Positions 16,671-25,017 of a DNA stretch of 64,000 bases are shown here, piece by piece (position 1 is the stretch's first letter; each line of letters begins with the position of its first letter). The DNA lies in assembly GCF_001612985.1 (NCBI RefSeq), contig NZ_BDBM01000022.1:1-64000 (forward strand). Reading direction: 5' to 3'. The notes beneath the pieces were generated by a model. The model did not search any database and was not told the DNA's origin. It saw nothing but the letters and a program-made list of their open reading frames with translations. The DNA is from Nocardia gamkensis NBRC 108242 (GTDB taxonomy: Bacteria; Actinomycetota; Actinomycetes; Mycobacteriales; Mycobacteriaceae). The translations under genes and the position numbers were made by a program.

Positions 16671-17770
16671 TGAGAACACGACAATTCGCCCAGATCGGCG
16701 GGCTGATCGTGGCCGCGCTGGTCACCGCGAGTTGCGCGCTGGTACCGGACAGCCTGACCTCGCTGCCCAGGCAGTACCTCGGCGAGCACGTGCGCATCAG
16801 CGCCGACTTCGAGAATGTCGCCGGGCTCTACGCGGGCAACGAGGTCGCGGTGCTGGGCGTTCCGGTCGGCCGGGTCGACACCGTGACGGCCAAGGGCAGC
16901 TACGTCCAGGTCACCATGAGCTTGGAGAAGGGAACGAAGATCCCGGCCGATGCCATCGCCGCCCTGGTGTCGCCGCAGCTGATCACCAACCGCCATGTCG
17001 AGCTGGCGCCCGCCTACGGCGGCGACGGACCGACCCTGGCCGACGGCGCGCACATCCCGCTGGCCAGGACTCGGACACCCGTCGAGCTCGACCGCATCCT
17101 GCAGAACTTCGACCAGCTCGGCGCGGCCCTGAAGGGCGACAACGAGAACGGCCCCATGGCAAGCCGGGTCCTGTTCCCGCTCCTGGACGGCAGCGGCGAC
17201 CGACTGCGCGAGACATTGGACGCACTGTCGTCGGCCTTCGAGGTGACCTTCGCCAACAAGGACCAGATCTCGAACACCATCATCAAACTCAACGAGATCA
17301 CCCAGATCATCGCCCAGAACGACCAGACGGTACGCGATTTCAGCGGCCGCCTCACCGAGCTGGTGCAGCTGATGGGTGACCAGGCGCCGGGCCTGCAGGC
17401 GGTACTGCAACAGCTGGACCAGTTCGTCACCAACACCGGCAGCCTGGTGGGCGAGAACTCCGATCAGCTCGCCGGTGCGCTGGAGCGATTCACGACGATC
17501 ACCGAGCAGATGCGCGCCAACGCCCGCGGACTCACCGAGATCGTCGACATCGGACCACTGCTGTTCGAGAACCTGTCCAACTCCGTCAGCCGGGAGCATC
17601 AAGCGCTGCGCCTGCACGCGCTGACCGACAAGGTCCTGCTCGACAACGAAGTCGTGTCGCAGTTCTGCGAGCGGATCCAAATGCGCCTCGACGGCTGCCG
17701 TACCGGGAAGATCCAGGACTTCGGGCCCGACTTCGGCCTCACCGCAGCACTTCTGGGGATCACGAAATGA
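16670..17770 (+). CDS. mceD: Mce-family protein, fourth position (MceD), lipoprotein-like
   Basis: 366 residues. The N-terminus MRTRQFAQIGGLIVAALVTA is followed by S-C-A-L, a lipobox-like signal giving a potential lipidated Cys22. The MCE domain spans about residues 40-115 (ISADFENVAGLYAGNEVAVL, G-V-P-V-G-R-V, TNRHVELAPAYGG). A helical needle follows with N-Q-type repeats (KDQISNTIIKLNEITQIIAQ). In mycobacterial mce operons the lipoprotein is normally the fifth gene (LprK/MceE); here the fourth also has a lipobox-like start. Translationally coupled to its neighbours on both sides. Confidence 0.9.
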   Translation: MRTRQFAQIGGLIVAALVTASCALVPDSLTSLPRQYLGEHVRISADFENVAGLYAGNEVAVLGVPVGRVDTVTAKGSYVQVTMSLEKGTKIPADAIAALVSPQLITNRHVELAPAYGGDGPTLADGAHIPLARTRTPVELDRILQNFDQLGAALKGDNENGPMASRVLFPLLDGSGDRLRETLDALSSAFEVTFANKDQISNTIIKLNEITQIIAQNDQTVRDFSGRLTELVQLMGDQAPGLQAVLQQLDQFVTNTGSLVGENSDQLAGALERFTTITEQMRANARGLTEIVDIGPLLFENLSNSVSREHQALRLHALTDKVLLDNEVVSQFCERIQMRLDGCRTGKIQDFGPDFGLTAALLGITK

Positions 17771-18888
17771 TCGGTACGCATGGGCTTCGACGCACCGCGA
17801 TGGCGGCAGCGCTGGTCGCGACGGTGAGCACGGCCACCGGCTGCACCATGACGGTGTCCAGTCTGCCGATGCCCAAACCCGGCATCGGCGCCCCGGGCTA
17901 CACGATTCGCGCGGCATTCCGTGACGCGCTGAACCTGCCCGATCACGCGCACGTGAAGATCGGTGGGACCGACATCGGAGTCGTCACGGCGATCAGCACG
18001 ACCAACTTCATCGCGGAGGTGGAAATGCTGATCAGGGAGGATATCGAGCTCCCACGGGGCACCACCGCCGAACTGCGTCAGGCGACGCCGCTCGGAGACA
18101 TCTTCGTCGCGATGACATTGCCCGCGGCGGCAGCGGAGGGTGCGAATCTGCGCGCCGGTGACATCATCGGCACGGAGCACACCTCGGCCGCCGCGTCCGT
18201 CGAGCAGCTGATGATGTCGGTCTCGATGCTCATCAACGGCGGCGGCATCAATCAGGCCGCGAAGATCACCTCCGAGATGGATTCGATGTTCGCCGGTCGC
18301 GCCCCGCAGCTGGCGCACTTGATCAGCGAGATGACCGCCGTCATCGCCGCGCTGAACCAGCGAACCGGAGACATCGACAACACCCTGACCGGCCTCAACG
18401 TGCTGACCGGCGAATTGGCCGGACGTAAAGCCGAACTGGGCGCCGCCGCCGACACGTTTCCGGCGTTGTTGGCGCTGTTCGCCGAGAACAACCAGTCCAT
18501 CGTCGACCTGCTCGACAAAGTGTCGACGACGATGACCGCGCTCGGCGATTTCACCGAGACCACCGGCCCCCAAGCCGTCAGCCTGTTCGACAGCATCCAG
18601 CGATTGATGTCGGGCTTCACCCAGATGGGTGACGACCTGGGGGGAACCTTGGACGGCCTGCACACCCTGTACCCGTCGTTGATGGCGAGCCTGGACGGCC
18701 CCGCCTTGGCTGTCGCCGCGACGGTGTCCTATCTCAGTGTCGGCGCCTTGACCGATCCCAGCGGAAGCAGGTTGCCCGAGATCGGCGACGTGCCCGCGTT
18801 CATCGGCAGCTTGGCGCAGGTCATCGAGAAGGTGATCGGACGGGTCACCAGTCCTCCGCAACAGCCGCGGCAAGGGGGAGAACGATGA
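17767..18888 (+). CDS. mceE: Mce-family lipoprotein, fifth position (MceE/LprK-like)
   Basis: 373 residues. A signal segment (AMAAALVATVSTATG) ends at Cys26 in a lipobox (T-A-T-G-C). The MCE domain follows (GYTIRAAFRDALNLPDHAHV, then K-I-G-G-T-D-I-G-V-V). The long C-terminal helical region is rich in Met, Thr and Leu (QLMMSVSMLINGGGINQAAK; TGDIDNTLTGLNVLTGELAG). It is the usual lipid-anchored subunit of an Mce complex. ATGA overlaps with mceD and mceF. Confidence 0.92.
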   Translation: MIGTHGLRRTAMAAALVATVSTATGCTMTVSSLPMPKPGIGAPGYTIRAAFRDALNLPDHAHVKIGGTDIGVVTAISTTNFIAEVEMLIREDIELPRGTTAELRQATPLGDIFVAMTLPAAAAEGANLRAGDIIGTEHTSAAASVEQLMMSVSMLINGGGINQAAKITSEMDSMFAGRAPQLAHLISEMTAVIAALNQRTGDIDNTLTGLNVLTGELAGRKAELGAAADTFPALLALFAENNQSIVDLLDKVSTTMTALGDFTETTGPQAVSLFDSIQRLMSGFTQMGDDLGGTLDGLHTLYPSLMASLDGPALAVAATVSYLSVGALTDPSGSRLPEIGDVPAFIGSLAQVIEKVIGRVTSPPQQPRQGGER

Positions 18889-20063
18889 ATCCTCCTCTGT
18901 GGCAGTGGCTCGTACGGCACCGCGTCGCGCTCGCCAATCTGGGATTGGTCGTGGTGCTGGTTCTCGGCGCGGTCTACCTCGGCGCGGAAGTCCTGCGGAT
19001 CAATCCGCTGCCGAGCAACTACGCGGTGACGGTGGAACTCCAGTCGTCGGGCGGATTGTCGGCAGGCAACGACGTCACCTTCCGCGGCACCAGGGTGGGA
19101 AAGGTGCGTGAGGTGAAAGTCGCGGGCAGCGGCGTCGCGGCCGTCGCCGAGATCGACTCCTCGGCGAAGATCCCGGTGGGCGGCACGGTCGCCGTCGGCC
19201 GGTTGTCGGCGGCGGGCGAGCAGTACCTGGACTTCCGCCCGGACTCCGATACCGGTCCCTACCTCACCGACGGGGCGTTGGTGGAACGCTCCCAGACCAC
19301 CGTCCCGGTGACGGTGCAGTCGGTGCTCACCAACCTCAGCGGCCTCATCGGCGGCATGAACCCGGACCGGCTGAACATCATCGTCGATGAACTCGACAAG
19401 GCCTTGGCAGGCGGTCCCGACCAGTTGCGGAACATGGTGTCGGGCATCAGCCGTGCCATGGCCGGGTTGACCGAACTGCTTCCGCAGACAAGGCAGTTGA
19501 TCGAGAACCTCGAGGTGATCGCGGAGACGACCTCGCATGCGCAGCCGGACCTCGCGACACTCACTCGCACGGGCGGTGTGCTGTTCGAGCAGCTGACCGC
19601 GGCCGACCGAGAGGTGCGTCACCTCCTGGACGAAGGGCCGGTCCAGCTCCGTACCCTCGGCGGTTTCGTCTCCCGCACCCAGGACCCCCTCACCGACCTG
19701 GTCACGAACTTCGTCGCGATCACCAAGGCCGCCAAGCTGCGCGCACCGGCCATCTCGGCCCTGTTCCCGGCGCTGCGGGTCGGCTCGGAGGCGCTGGGCA
19801 TACCCGCCCACGACAACGCCTTCTACACGCTGGTCGACATCTGGCCGCGCCCCACCTGCGAGTACGACACCATCCCCGTCGTGCCCACGGACAAGATGAC
19901 CGACACCCGGATCCGGCTCTACAACTACTGCGTCACCAGCGATCCCGCCCTGCAGGTACGCGGTTCGGCGAATGCGCCACGTCCCGACATCCCGGACAAC
20001 GGGTCGACCCGACCGCCCGGCGTCACCGGCGACGAGCTGTCGCGCCCCGTCCCCGGCAACTAG
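18885..20063 (+). CDS. mceF: Mce-family protein, sixth position (MceF)
   Basis: 392 residues. Anchor helix LANLGLVVVLVLGAVYLGAE; MCE domain at about residues 45-120 (YAVTVELQSSGGLSAGNDVT, F-R-G-T-R-V-G-K-V, SAAGEQYLDFRPD). The helical needle runs to about residue 300, and the tail contains paired cysteines (RPTCEYDT; YNYCVTSD) and a Pro/Arg/Asn-rich end. Last of the six mce genes; the mas gene begins 9 nt after its stop, behind its own GGAG ribosome-binding site. Confidence 0.92.
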   Translation: MNPPLWQWLVRHRVALANLGLVVVLVLGAVYLGAEVLRINPLPSNYAVTVELQSSGGLSAGNDVTFRGTRVGKVREVKVAGSGVAAVAEIDSSAKIPVGGTVAVGRLSAAGEQYLDFRPDSDTGPYLTDGALVERSQTTVPVTVQSVLTNLSGLIGGMNPDRLNIIVDELDKALAGGPDQLRNMVSGISRAMAGLTELLPQTRQLIENLEVIAETTSHAQPDLATLTRTGGVLFEQLTAADREVRHLLDEGPVQLRTLGGFVSRTQDPLTDLVTNFVAITKAAKLRAPAISALFPALRVGSEALGIPAHDNAFYTLVDIWPRPTCEYDTIPVVPTDKMTDTRIRLYNYCVTSDPALQVRGSANAPRPDIPDNGSTRPPGVTGDELSRPVPGN

Positions 20064-20072
20064 GAGATCCCG

Positions 20073-20771
20073 ATGAAGAGTGAAGACGCCGAGCCGACCG
20101 CCGAAGCCGAGCCGCGCGCGAGCCGATCGGAAGAGCGCGCTGCCGAGGCGGTGAAAGCCGGCTCCGAGGACACGACCGCTGAGCGGGGGGACGGCGGCAC
20201 GGAACCCGAAACGGGCGCCGCGGCATCCGCCGGTCGTTGGAATCGACTGCGCCGTCTGCCGATCGGGCGTCCGGGGTCGATCGCGCTGCGCTCGGCTGCC
20301 GCGATCCTCGTGGGCGTGTCGGTGGCCTGCGCCTGCTATTGGTACATCCAGAACGACAACAGCAAGGACCTGCTGGCGGCGCAGGAGGACGCGCGCGCCG
20401 CGGCCTGCCGTTACGCGCCCGTCCTGGCCAACTACGACTCGAAGAACCTCGACGCCTACTTCGCCGCCGTCGGTGACGGCGCCACCGGTGACTGGAAGAA
20501 ACAGTTCGAGTCCACCAGCGCCGAACTCCGTGAGGTCCTCGGCCAAGGCCAGGTCACCTCGGCCACGCGCGACGTGCAGTGCGCGATCCGCGCCGGTGAC
20601 GAGCACTCCGCGGAAGCGATCGTGATCATCGGCCAGACCATCACCAGTCTCGGCACCAAGGGCAAGCCCGCCCCGGGACAGCTCTCGATGGTGATGCGCC
20701 TGGAGAAGGTCGGTGACCGGTGGTTGGTGAACAAGGTCAACTCGCCGTTGGCCTTGCCGCCGCAGCCCTGA
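20073..20771 (+). CDS. Mce-associated membrane protein (Mas/Mam)
   Basis: 232 residues. A disordered, acidic and basic N-terminus of about 70 residues (rich in Glu, Ala, Arg) precedes one membrane helix (SAAAILVGVSVACACYWYIQ). The extracellular domain begins DLLAAQEDARAAACRYAPVL and contains DYFAA-like and DWKKQFESTSAELREVL motifs of Mce-associated proteins, which stabilise Mce complexes in mycobacteria. GGAG lies 8 nt before the ATG. It is the final gene of the mce operon; only one mas gene is present, whereas several mycobacterial mce operons have two or more. Confidence 0.88.
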   Translation: MKSEDAEPTAEAEPRASRSEERAAEAVKAGSEDTTAERGDGGTEPETGAAASAGRWNRLRRLPIGRPGSIALRSAAAILVGVSVACACYWYIQNDNSKDLLAAQEDARAAACRYAPVLANYDSKNLDAYFAAVGDGATGDWKKQFESTSAELREVLGQGQVTSATRDVQCAIRAGDEHSAEAIVIIGQTITSLGTKGKPAPGQLSMVMRLEKVGDRWLVNKVNSPLALPPQP

Positions 20772-20810
20772 CCGCGGGGGCCGGGCTCGTGTGGAACCCG
20801 GCTTCGCGGT
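20771..20810 (+). terminator. mce operon terminator
   Basis: ACCGCG and GCCGGG (20771-20776, 20780-20785) pair with CCCGGC and CGCGGT (20797-20802, 20805-20810), giving a two-part stem with a small internal bulge and an 11-nt loop. It starts at the last base of the mas stop codon. Confidence 0.75.
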
Positions 20811-20924
20811 ATGACCGCAGAGGGACCCGGACGGTTGCCCGTTCCGATCCACACAAGAACAATCGACCACATATATTTCCCAGATCTGCGAATAAAACAG
20901 CCGTACAACCCGGTTTTTTTACTG

Positions 20925-20952
20925 TTGATACTTGCCGCTAAATCAGTAGAAT
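20925..20952 (+). promoter_or_regulatory. Candidate promoter of the MpaB-like oxygenase gene
   Basis: TTGATA (20925-20930), 16-bp spacer, TAGAAT (20947-20952), about 100 bp before the ATG at 21052. It sits in an unusually AT-rich patch (about 20865-20970). The word ATCAGTA occurs twice, at 20942-20948 and 20954-20960, overlapping the -10 region; it may be a regulator site. Confidence 0.5.
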
Positions 20953-21051
20953 GATCAGTAACATAAATGCACGGTCCGGTGTTCGACTGGGGTCGGTGCG
21001 ACTGATTCACCTGGTCGCGCGACGTGCGAACGCAGATGGAAGGACATTCCG

Positions 21052-21960
21052 ATGACCGCAGTGGCTCCTCGATCCGATCGCGACCACGGTGTGCCGCTGA
21101 CCAAGGACCGCACCCGGATCGGTATCAGCGTCACGCATCAACCGTTCACCAAGCGGCCCCTCGCGCTCACCGACGCTCTCGACTTCTGGTCCTTCGCGGG
21201 CGCCGCGGCGAACGTCGTCATGCAGATGGCCCGGCCGGGTGTGGGTTACGGGGTGGCCGAGAGCAAAGTGGAATCCGGATCGCTGATGAAGCATCCGTGG
21301 AAACGCGCGCGTACGACGACGCAATATCTCGCAGTCGCCATCCTCGGCACCGAGGAAGAGCGTAAGGCCTATCGCGAAGCGGTGAATGTGGCTCACCGGC
21401 AAGTGCAATCGGCGCCGGGAGCGCCGGTCAAGTACAACGCCTTCGACCGCAACCTCCAATTGTGGGTGGCCGCTTGTCTTTACATCGGCTTCGAGGACAC
21501 CTACCAGCTGTTGCACGGAAGAATGAACGACGAGCAGGCCGAAGCGTTCTATGCCTCATCCTCGACCCTGGGCACCACCCTGCAGGTGACCGAGGACATG
21601 TGGCCCGCCACCAGAGCCGAATTCGACGAATATTGGAACACCGCGTGCGAGCAGGTCGTGCTGGACGACTATGTCCGGGACTACCTCGGGAACTTGCTCG
21701 AGCTGCGCATGATCCACTGGTATCTACGGCTGCCTTTCCGCAACCTGCTCCGGTTTCTCACCATCGGATTCCTGGCCCCGATCTTCCGGGAACAACTGCG
21801 GGTGGAATGGACCGCCGCCGACCAGCGGCGCTTCGAGAACTTGTTCGTGTTCGTATCCTTCGTCAACCGCTTCATTCCGCGCTTCATCCGCCACGGCGGA
21901 TCGCACGGGCTGATGGTCGACCTGCGACGGCGCATCCGCAAGCAGAAGAACCTCATCTGA
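21052..21960 (+). CDS. Oxygenase MpaB-family protein (DUF2236)
   Basis: 302 residues. Landmarks of the MpaB/DUF2236 family are DFWSFAGAAANVVMQMARPG near residue 43, H-P-W-K-R-A-R-T-T near residue 80, the long helix with GTEEERKAYREAVNVAHRQV, and the LWVAACLYIGFEDTYQLLHG segment near residue 140. The C-terminus is basic (RRRIRKQKNLI). Family members related to latex-clearing protein are thought to bind heme and oxidise organic substrates; the substrate here is unknown. GGA-type ribosome-binding site (AAGGA) precedes ATG 21052. It follows the mce operon after a terminator and has its own promoter, so it is a separate unit. Confidence 0.8.
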   Translation: MTAVAPRSDRDHGVPLTKDRTRIGISVTHQPFTKRPLALTDALDFWSFAGAAANVVMQMARPGVGYGVAESKVESGSLMKHPWKRARTTTQYLAVAILGTEEERKAYREAVNVAHRQVQSAPGAPVKYNAFDRNLQLWVAACLYIGFEDTYQLLHGRMNDEQAEAFYASSSTLGTTLQVTEDMWPATRAEFDEYWNTACEQVVLDDYVRDYLGNLLELRMIHWYLRLPFRNLLRFLTIGFLAPIFREQLRVEWTAADQRRFENLFVFVSFVNRFIPRFIRHGGSHGLMVDLRRRIRKQKNLI

Positions 21961-22080
21961 GGTCGGGCAGCTAAACCATTCGGCCGCTGCGGGACTCGGA
22001 TTTGGCGATATCGCGTGCTACCCGGTACATTCGTGTGGTCAAGCTACCGAGCGATCGGTGGACAGGCACGAATACCCCCG

Positions 22081-22120
22081 AGCGAGCCCCGAACCGATGC
22101 AGACCGGTGCGGGGCTCGCT
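22081..22120. terminator. Bidirectional hairpin terminator
   Basis: Perfect 11-bp inverted repeat, AGCGAGCCCCG at 22081-22091 and CGGGGCTCGCT at 22110-22120, with an 18-nt loop. It lies between the convergent MpaB-like and PAS-ANTAR genes. Confidence 0.8.
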
Positions 22121-22222
22121 TGGTTGACACGGACTGTTGGTTCACACAGGCTTCGGGCAATTCGGGCCTGCGCACGCTTTCGTAACGGCCTGCTCCGGTA
22201 CCGCTGTCCGAGGTCGAGAAAA

Positions 22223-22375
22223 TCAGTCCGGCGGTTCTTGCGCCTCATCGGTGGTCAGTTCCGGGGCTATCTCCCGGGTCGCCATTCCGCCGTGGCGGTC
22301 CTGATCGGTCGGGCCCGGCCTGCCTCCTTTGGGCTCGCCGCTGTTCTGGTCGTCCTTGTCTTTCTCGCGTGCCAT
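22223..22375 (-). CDS. Possible small hydrophilic protein nested in frame at the 3' end of the PAS-ANTAR gene
   Basis: 50 codons from ATG 22375, beginning MAREKDKDD and very rich in Asp, Glu, Lys, Gly, Pro and Gln. On the minus strand GGAAAGGGG lies 6 nt before the ATG, a ribosome-binding site with no need to exist inside a normal gene. There are no Cys, Trp or hydrophobic segments, so it is probably unstructured. Either it is translated alone, or the upstream gene lost its stop codon and absorbed it. Confidence 0.4.
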   Translation of the reverse strand: MAREKDKDDQNSGEPKGGRPGPTDQDRHGGMATREIAPELTTDEAQEPPD

Positions 22376-23173
22376 GACAAACCCCTTTCCGTGTTGCTTC
22401 GATCTACCCGCCCCGGTCAATTTCAATCGGGCGGGGTGGTTATGACCGGCGCGATCATGTCGGCGGTGGTCTCGGATCGGGCGTTCATGCACGGTGAGCA
22501 GCACGTGGTCGAAGCGGGTACGCGTCTGCACCCCGGCGCCACCGAATTCGATCAGCGCGGCAACCAGCTGCTCGGCCACCACGCGCAATTTCGTATTCGT
22601 CTCCTGCGAGCGCCAGGTCAGCACGCGGAACGCCTGTTCGGCCGAGATCCCGTACACCAGCATCAAGGCGCCCTTGGCCTGCTCGATCACTTCACGAGCG
22701 GCCACCATTTCCGGCAGGGTCCCGTCGATGACTTCCTGGCGTTCCTCGTCGACGGTGTCGGTGACATCGATATAGAACCCGGCCGTACCGACCACCGCAC
22801 CGGTGGAATCACGCATCTGATCTCCCACCACCAGCACGTGGTGCACGATTCCCGCGGTATCGATGATGCGGTGGCGGCCGCTGAACGGCAGCCCCGTTTG
22901 CACCGCCGTCGCCAGGGTGTCGGCGACCTCGGCTCGATCGTCGGGATGTTTGTGGGCCAAGAGCAATTCCGTGGTGGGCGTCACCTCACCCGGCGCGTAA
23001 CCATGCAGGGCCGCGACCTCGTCCGACCATGTCCAGCGTTGGTCGGCGAACCAGAATTGGAAACTGCCCGTTCTCTTCGAGATCGGGACCGTCGGCGCCG
23101 GTCCCGATGGCGCGTTGTTCGTCACCGAATCGGTTTTCCCCGGTGCGGAATCGATATGCGCCACGACCGGCAC
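22223..23173 (-). CDS. PAS-ANTAR protein with a C-terminal extension
   Basis: 316 residues. A PAS domain (residues about 36-140: FQFWFADQRWTWSDEVAALH, HKHPDDRAEV, H-H-V-L-V-V-G-D) is followed by ANTAR (REVIEQAKGALMLVYGISAE, S-Q-E-T-N-T-K-L-R). The core is closely similar to the protein at 6116-6793, which ends at HERPD. Here the frame continues past HERP for another 85 residues of basic then acidic hydrophilic sequence. The last 50 residues start with a Met preceded by a good ribosome-binding site, so they may be a separate small gene read in the same frame. ANTAR proteins bind RNA hairpin pairs to prevent termination. Divergent from the APC permease across about 308 bp. Confidence 0.8.
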   Translation of the reverse strand: MPVVAHIDSAPGKTDSVTNNAPSGPAPTVPISKRTGSFQFWFADQRWTWSDEVAALHGYAPGEVTPTTELLLAHKHPDDRAEVADTLATAVQTGLPFSGRHRIIDTAGIVHHVLVVGDQMRDSTGAVVGTAGFYIDVTDTVDEERQEVIDGTLPEMVAAREVIEQAKGALMLVYGISAEQAFRVLTWRSQETNTKLRVVAEQLVAALIEFGGAGVQTRTRFDHVLLTVHERPIRDHRRHDRAGHNHPARLKLTGAGRSKQHGKGFVMAREKDKDDQNSGEPKGGRPGPTDQDRHGGMATREIAPELTTDEAQEPPD

Positions 23174-23481
23174 GGCAGCGCGTGAACCGCCTCACGAGCC
23201 ACACTCGCGCGTCGTACACGCGCATTCGGCGTCCACGCACCGGCCGCCCTCCTCCGGTTTCGATGGTGCGGCGTTGTGGCGCAGCGAGCCATTGCGGGCA
23301 CAGGCGCGGTCGATGGCGGCGTGGGCGGGGCGAGTGCACCTGCGGTCACCACTACGGTCTCGGTGTCGCGGCGGGAGGGATCTGTTCGATCTGCCCCGGC
23401 GCGACAACGGTGTGAGGATCATCGCGACAGGGCGCCGTCAGCGGGAGCTTCAGCGCCGGTAACGCGGGTATCCGCCGCTCT
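23174..23481. other. Gene-free divergent interval
   Basis: 308 bp between the divergent PAS-ANTAR and APC permease genes. Several short frames on both strands give Arg/Pro-rich translations and were not accepted. No clear promoter, palindrome or terminator was seen. Confidence 0.5.
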
Positions 23482-24810
23482 GTGGTGGATTCTTTGCGAC
23501 GGGCGGTCAGCACGCGCCTGCTGTTCTTCTTCATCCTCGGTGACATCCTGGGTGCGGGCGTCTACGTGCTTGTCGGGGCCATCGCACGGGAGTCCGGCGG
23601 CGCGATCTGGTTGCCGCTGCTGGTGGCGCTCGGTCTCGCCTGCCTCACCGCCGGTTCGTACGCCGAGTTGGCGACCAAGTATCCGAAGGCGGGCGGCTCG
23701 GCCCATTACGCGGGCCGTGCGCTCGGGCCTGCGGCCGGGTCGCTCGTCGGGTTCTGCATGCTCGCGGCGGGCGTCGTGTCGGTGGCGGCGCTGAGCAGGG
23801 CGTTCGCCGCAGATTATCTGCGCGCCTTGGTGAGTCTGCCCACCGCGCTCGTCGTGGTGGTGTTCCTCACCGCGTTGGCACTGCTCAACGTCTCCGGGAT
23901 CAAAGAGTCGCTGGGCGCCAACGTCGCCGCTACGCTGGTCGAACTCGGCGGGCTCGTGCTGGTCATCGGGCTCGGCGCGTGGGTGATGGTTCGGGGGGAC
24001 GCCGATCCGGGCCGGCTCACCGAGGTGGGGACAGCGGAGCAGGGTGTTGTCGGCGCGACTCTCGCGGGTGCCGTCCTGGCCTTCTACTCGTTCGTCGGGT
24101 TCGAGACCTCGGTGAATCTGGCGGAGGAAGTCGCCGACCCGCGCAGGTCCTATCCACGCGCGCTCTTCGGCGCGTTGCTCACCGCCGGTGGCGTGTACTT
24201 GCTGATCGGGGTGGTGGCCGGTGCCGCGATGCCCACCGATCGGCTGGCGAACTCGAGCGGTCCGCTGCTCGAGGTGGTGCGCTTGGCCGGAGGCGTACCG
24301 GACAAGGTGTTCGCGGTGGTCGCCTTGGTGGCCGTGGCGAACGGCGCCCTGCTGACCGGCATCATGTCCTCGCGATTGGCCTATGGCATGGCTCGCGAGG
24401 GCCTGCTTCCGCGGGCGCTGGGCCGGATCCTGCCGGGCCGCCGGACGCCGTGGGTGGCGATCGGCGTCACGGCGGCGGTGTCGTTGCTGCTCGCGCTGAC
24501 CGGGGAGGTGGCCTCGCTCGCGGAGACGCTGGTGTTGTTGCTGCTCGTCGTTTTCGCGGCGGTCAATCTGTCGGTGCTGATCCTGCGGCGCGAGGGCGAC
24601 GAAGCGGAGCACTTCCGGGTGCCCGGCGTCGTGCCTTGGCTCGGGCTGGCCTCCTGTCTGTTCCTGTTCACCCGGATCGACGGTGAGGTGTGGTTGCGGG
24701 GTGGCCTCCTGATCGGTATCGGAGTGCTGTTCGCGGCCGTGAACGCGATCCGGGCCCGCCGCTCCGAACCGAACGGTCGTGAGGCCTTTCCGGCCCGGCG
24801 CGGAGCATGA
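23482..24810 (+). CDS. APC-superfamily amino acid permease
   Basis: 442 residues, from GTG 23482 or GTG 23485. About 12 membrane helices. Family landmarks are FFFILGDILGAGVYVLVGAI in helix 1 (unwound G-A-G site for the substrate amine), AYAELATKYPKAGGSAHYAG-like sequence in helix 2 (here SYAELATKYPKAGGS), FYSFVGFETSVNLAEEVADP in helix 6 and SSRLAYGMAREGLLPRALGR in helix 8. This places it with APC transporters of the cationic or neutral amino acid type. Specificity cannot be read. No adjacent catabolic genes; divergent from the PAS-ANTAR gene. Confidence 0.9.
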   Translation: MVDSLRRAVSTRLLFFFILGDILGAGVYVLVGAIARESGGAIWLPLLVALGLACLTAGSYAELATKYPKAGGSAHYAGRALGPAAGSLVGFCMLAAGVVSVAALSRAFAADYLRALVSLPTALVVVVFLTALALLNVSGIKESLGANVAATLVELGGLVLVIGLGAWVMVRGDADPGRLTEVGTAEQGVVGATLAGAVLAFYSFVGFETSVNLAEEVADPRRSYPRALFGALLTAGGVYLLIGVVAGAAMPTDRLANSSGPLLEVVRLAGGVPDKVFAVVALVAVANGALLTGIMSSRLAYGMAREGLLPRALGRILPGRRTPWVAIGVTAAVSLLLALTGEVASLAETLVLLLLVVFAAVNLSVLILRREGDEAEHFRVPGVVPWLGLASCLFLFTRIDGEVWLRGGLLIGIGVLFAAVNAIRARRSEPNGREAFPARRGA

Positions 24811-24862
24811 TGATCGGCGACACGACCATGTCCTTGCACGCACCATGAGGCCGGTGGTACAC

Positions 24863-24890
24863 AAAATCTGTGATTACCTAGGTAGATTTT
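24863..24890. promoter_or_regulatory. Nested palindromes upstream of the split-barrel gene
   Basis: A perfect 10-bp palindrome TACCTAGGTA (24875-24884) lies within AAAATCT (24863-24869) and AGATTTT (24884-24890), a 7-bp inverted repeat. The region is AT-rich against a GC-rich background, 130 bp before the ATG at 25018. Candidate operator for a TetR- or MarR-type dimer. Confidence 0.45.
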
Positions 24891-25017
24891 CTTACGATCA
24901 CAATCGGTGGCCAGGCGTCGGGCCTGGACGCCATCGCCACGGCGCCATGGGCGCCGATCGCAGTACGGAGATCGGATCGGCAATCCCCACCCGCACCCAT
25001 CTCGGAGGTTCCCACGC

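Noticed and set aside
22058..23185. 375-codon plus-strand frame opposite the second PAS-ANTAR gene
   Set aside because: Product is His/Arg/Gly-rich; the minus strand encodes clear PAS and ANTAR domains.
24869..24902. TGTGAT...ATCACA as a CRP-type site
   Set aside because: The half-sites are 22 bp apart, whereas CRP-type sites have a 6-bp spacer.
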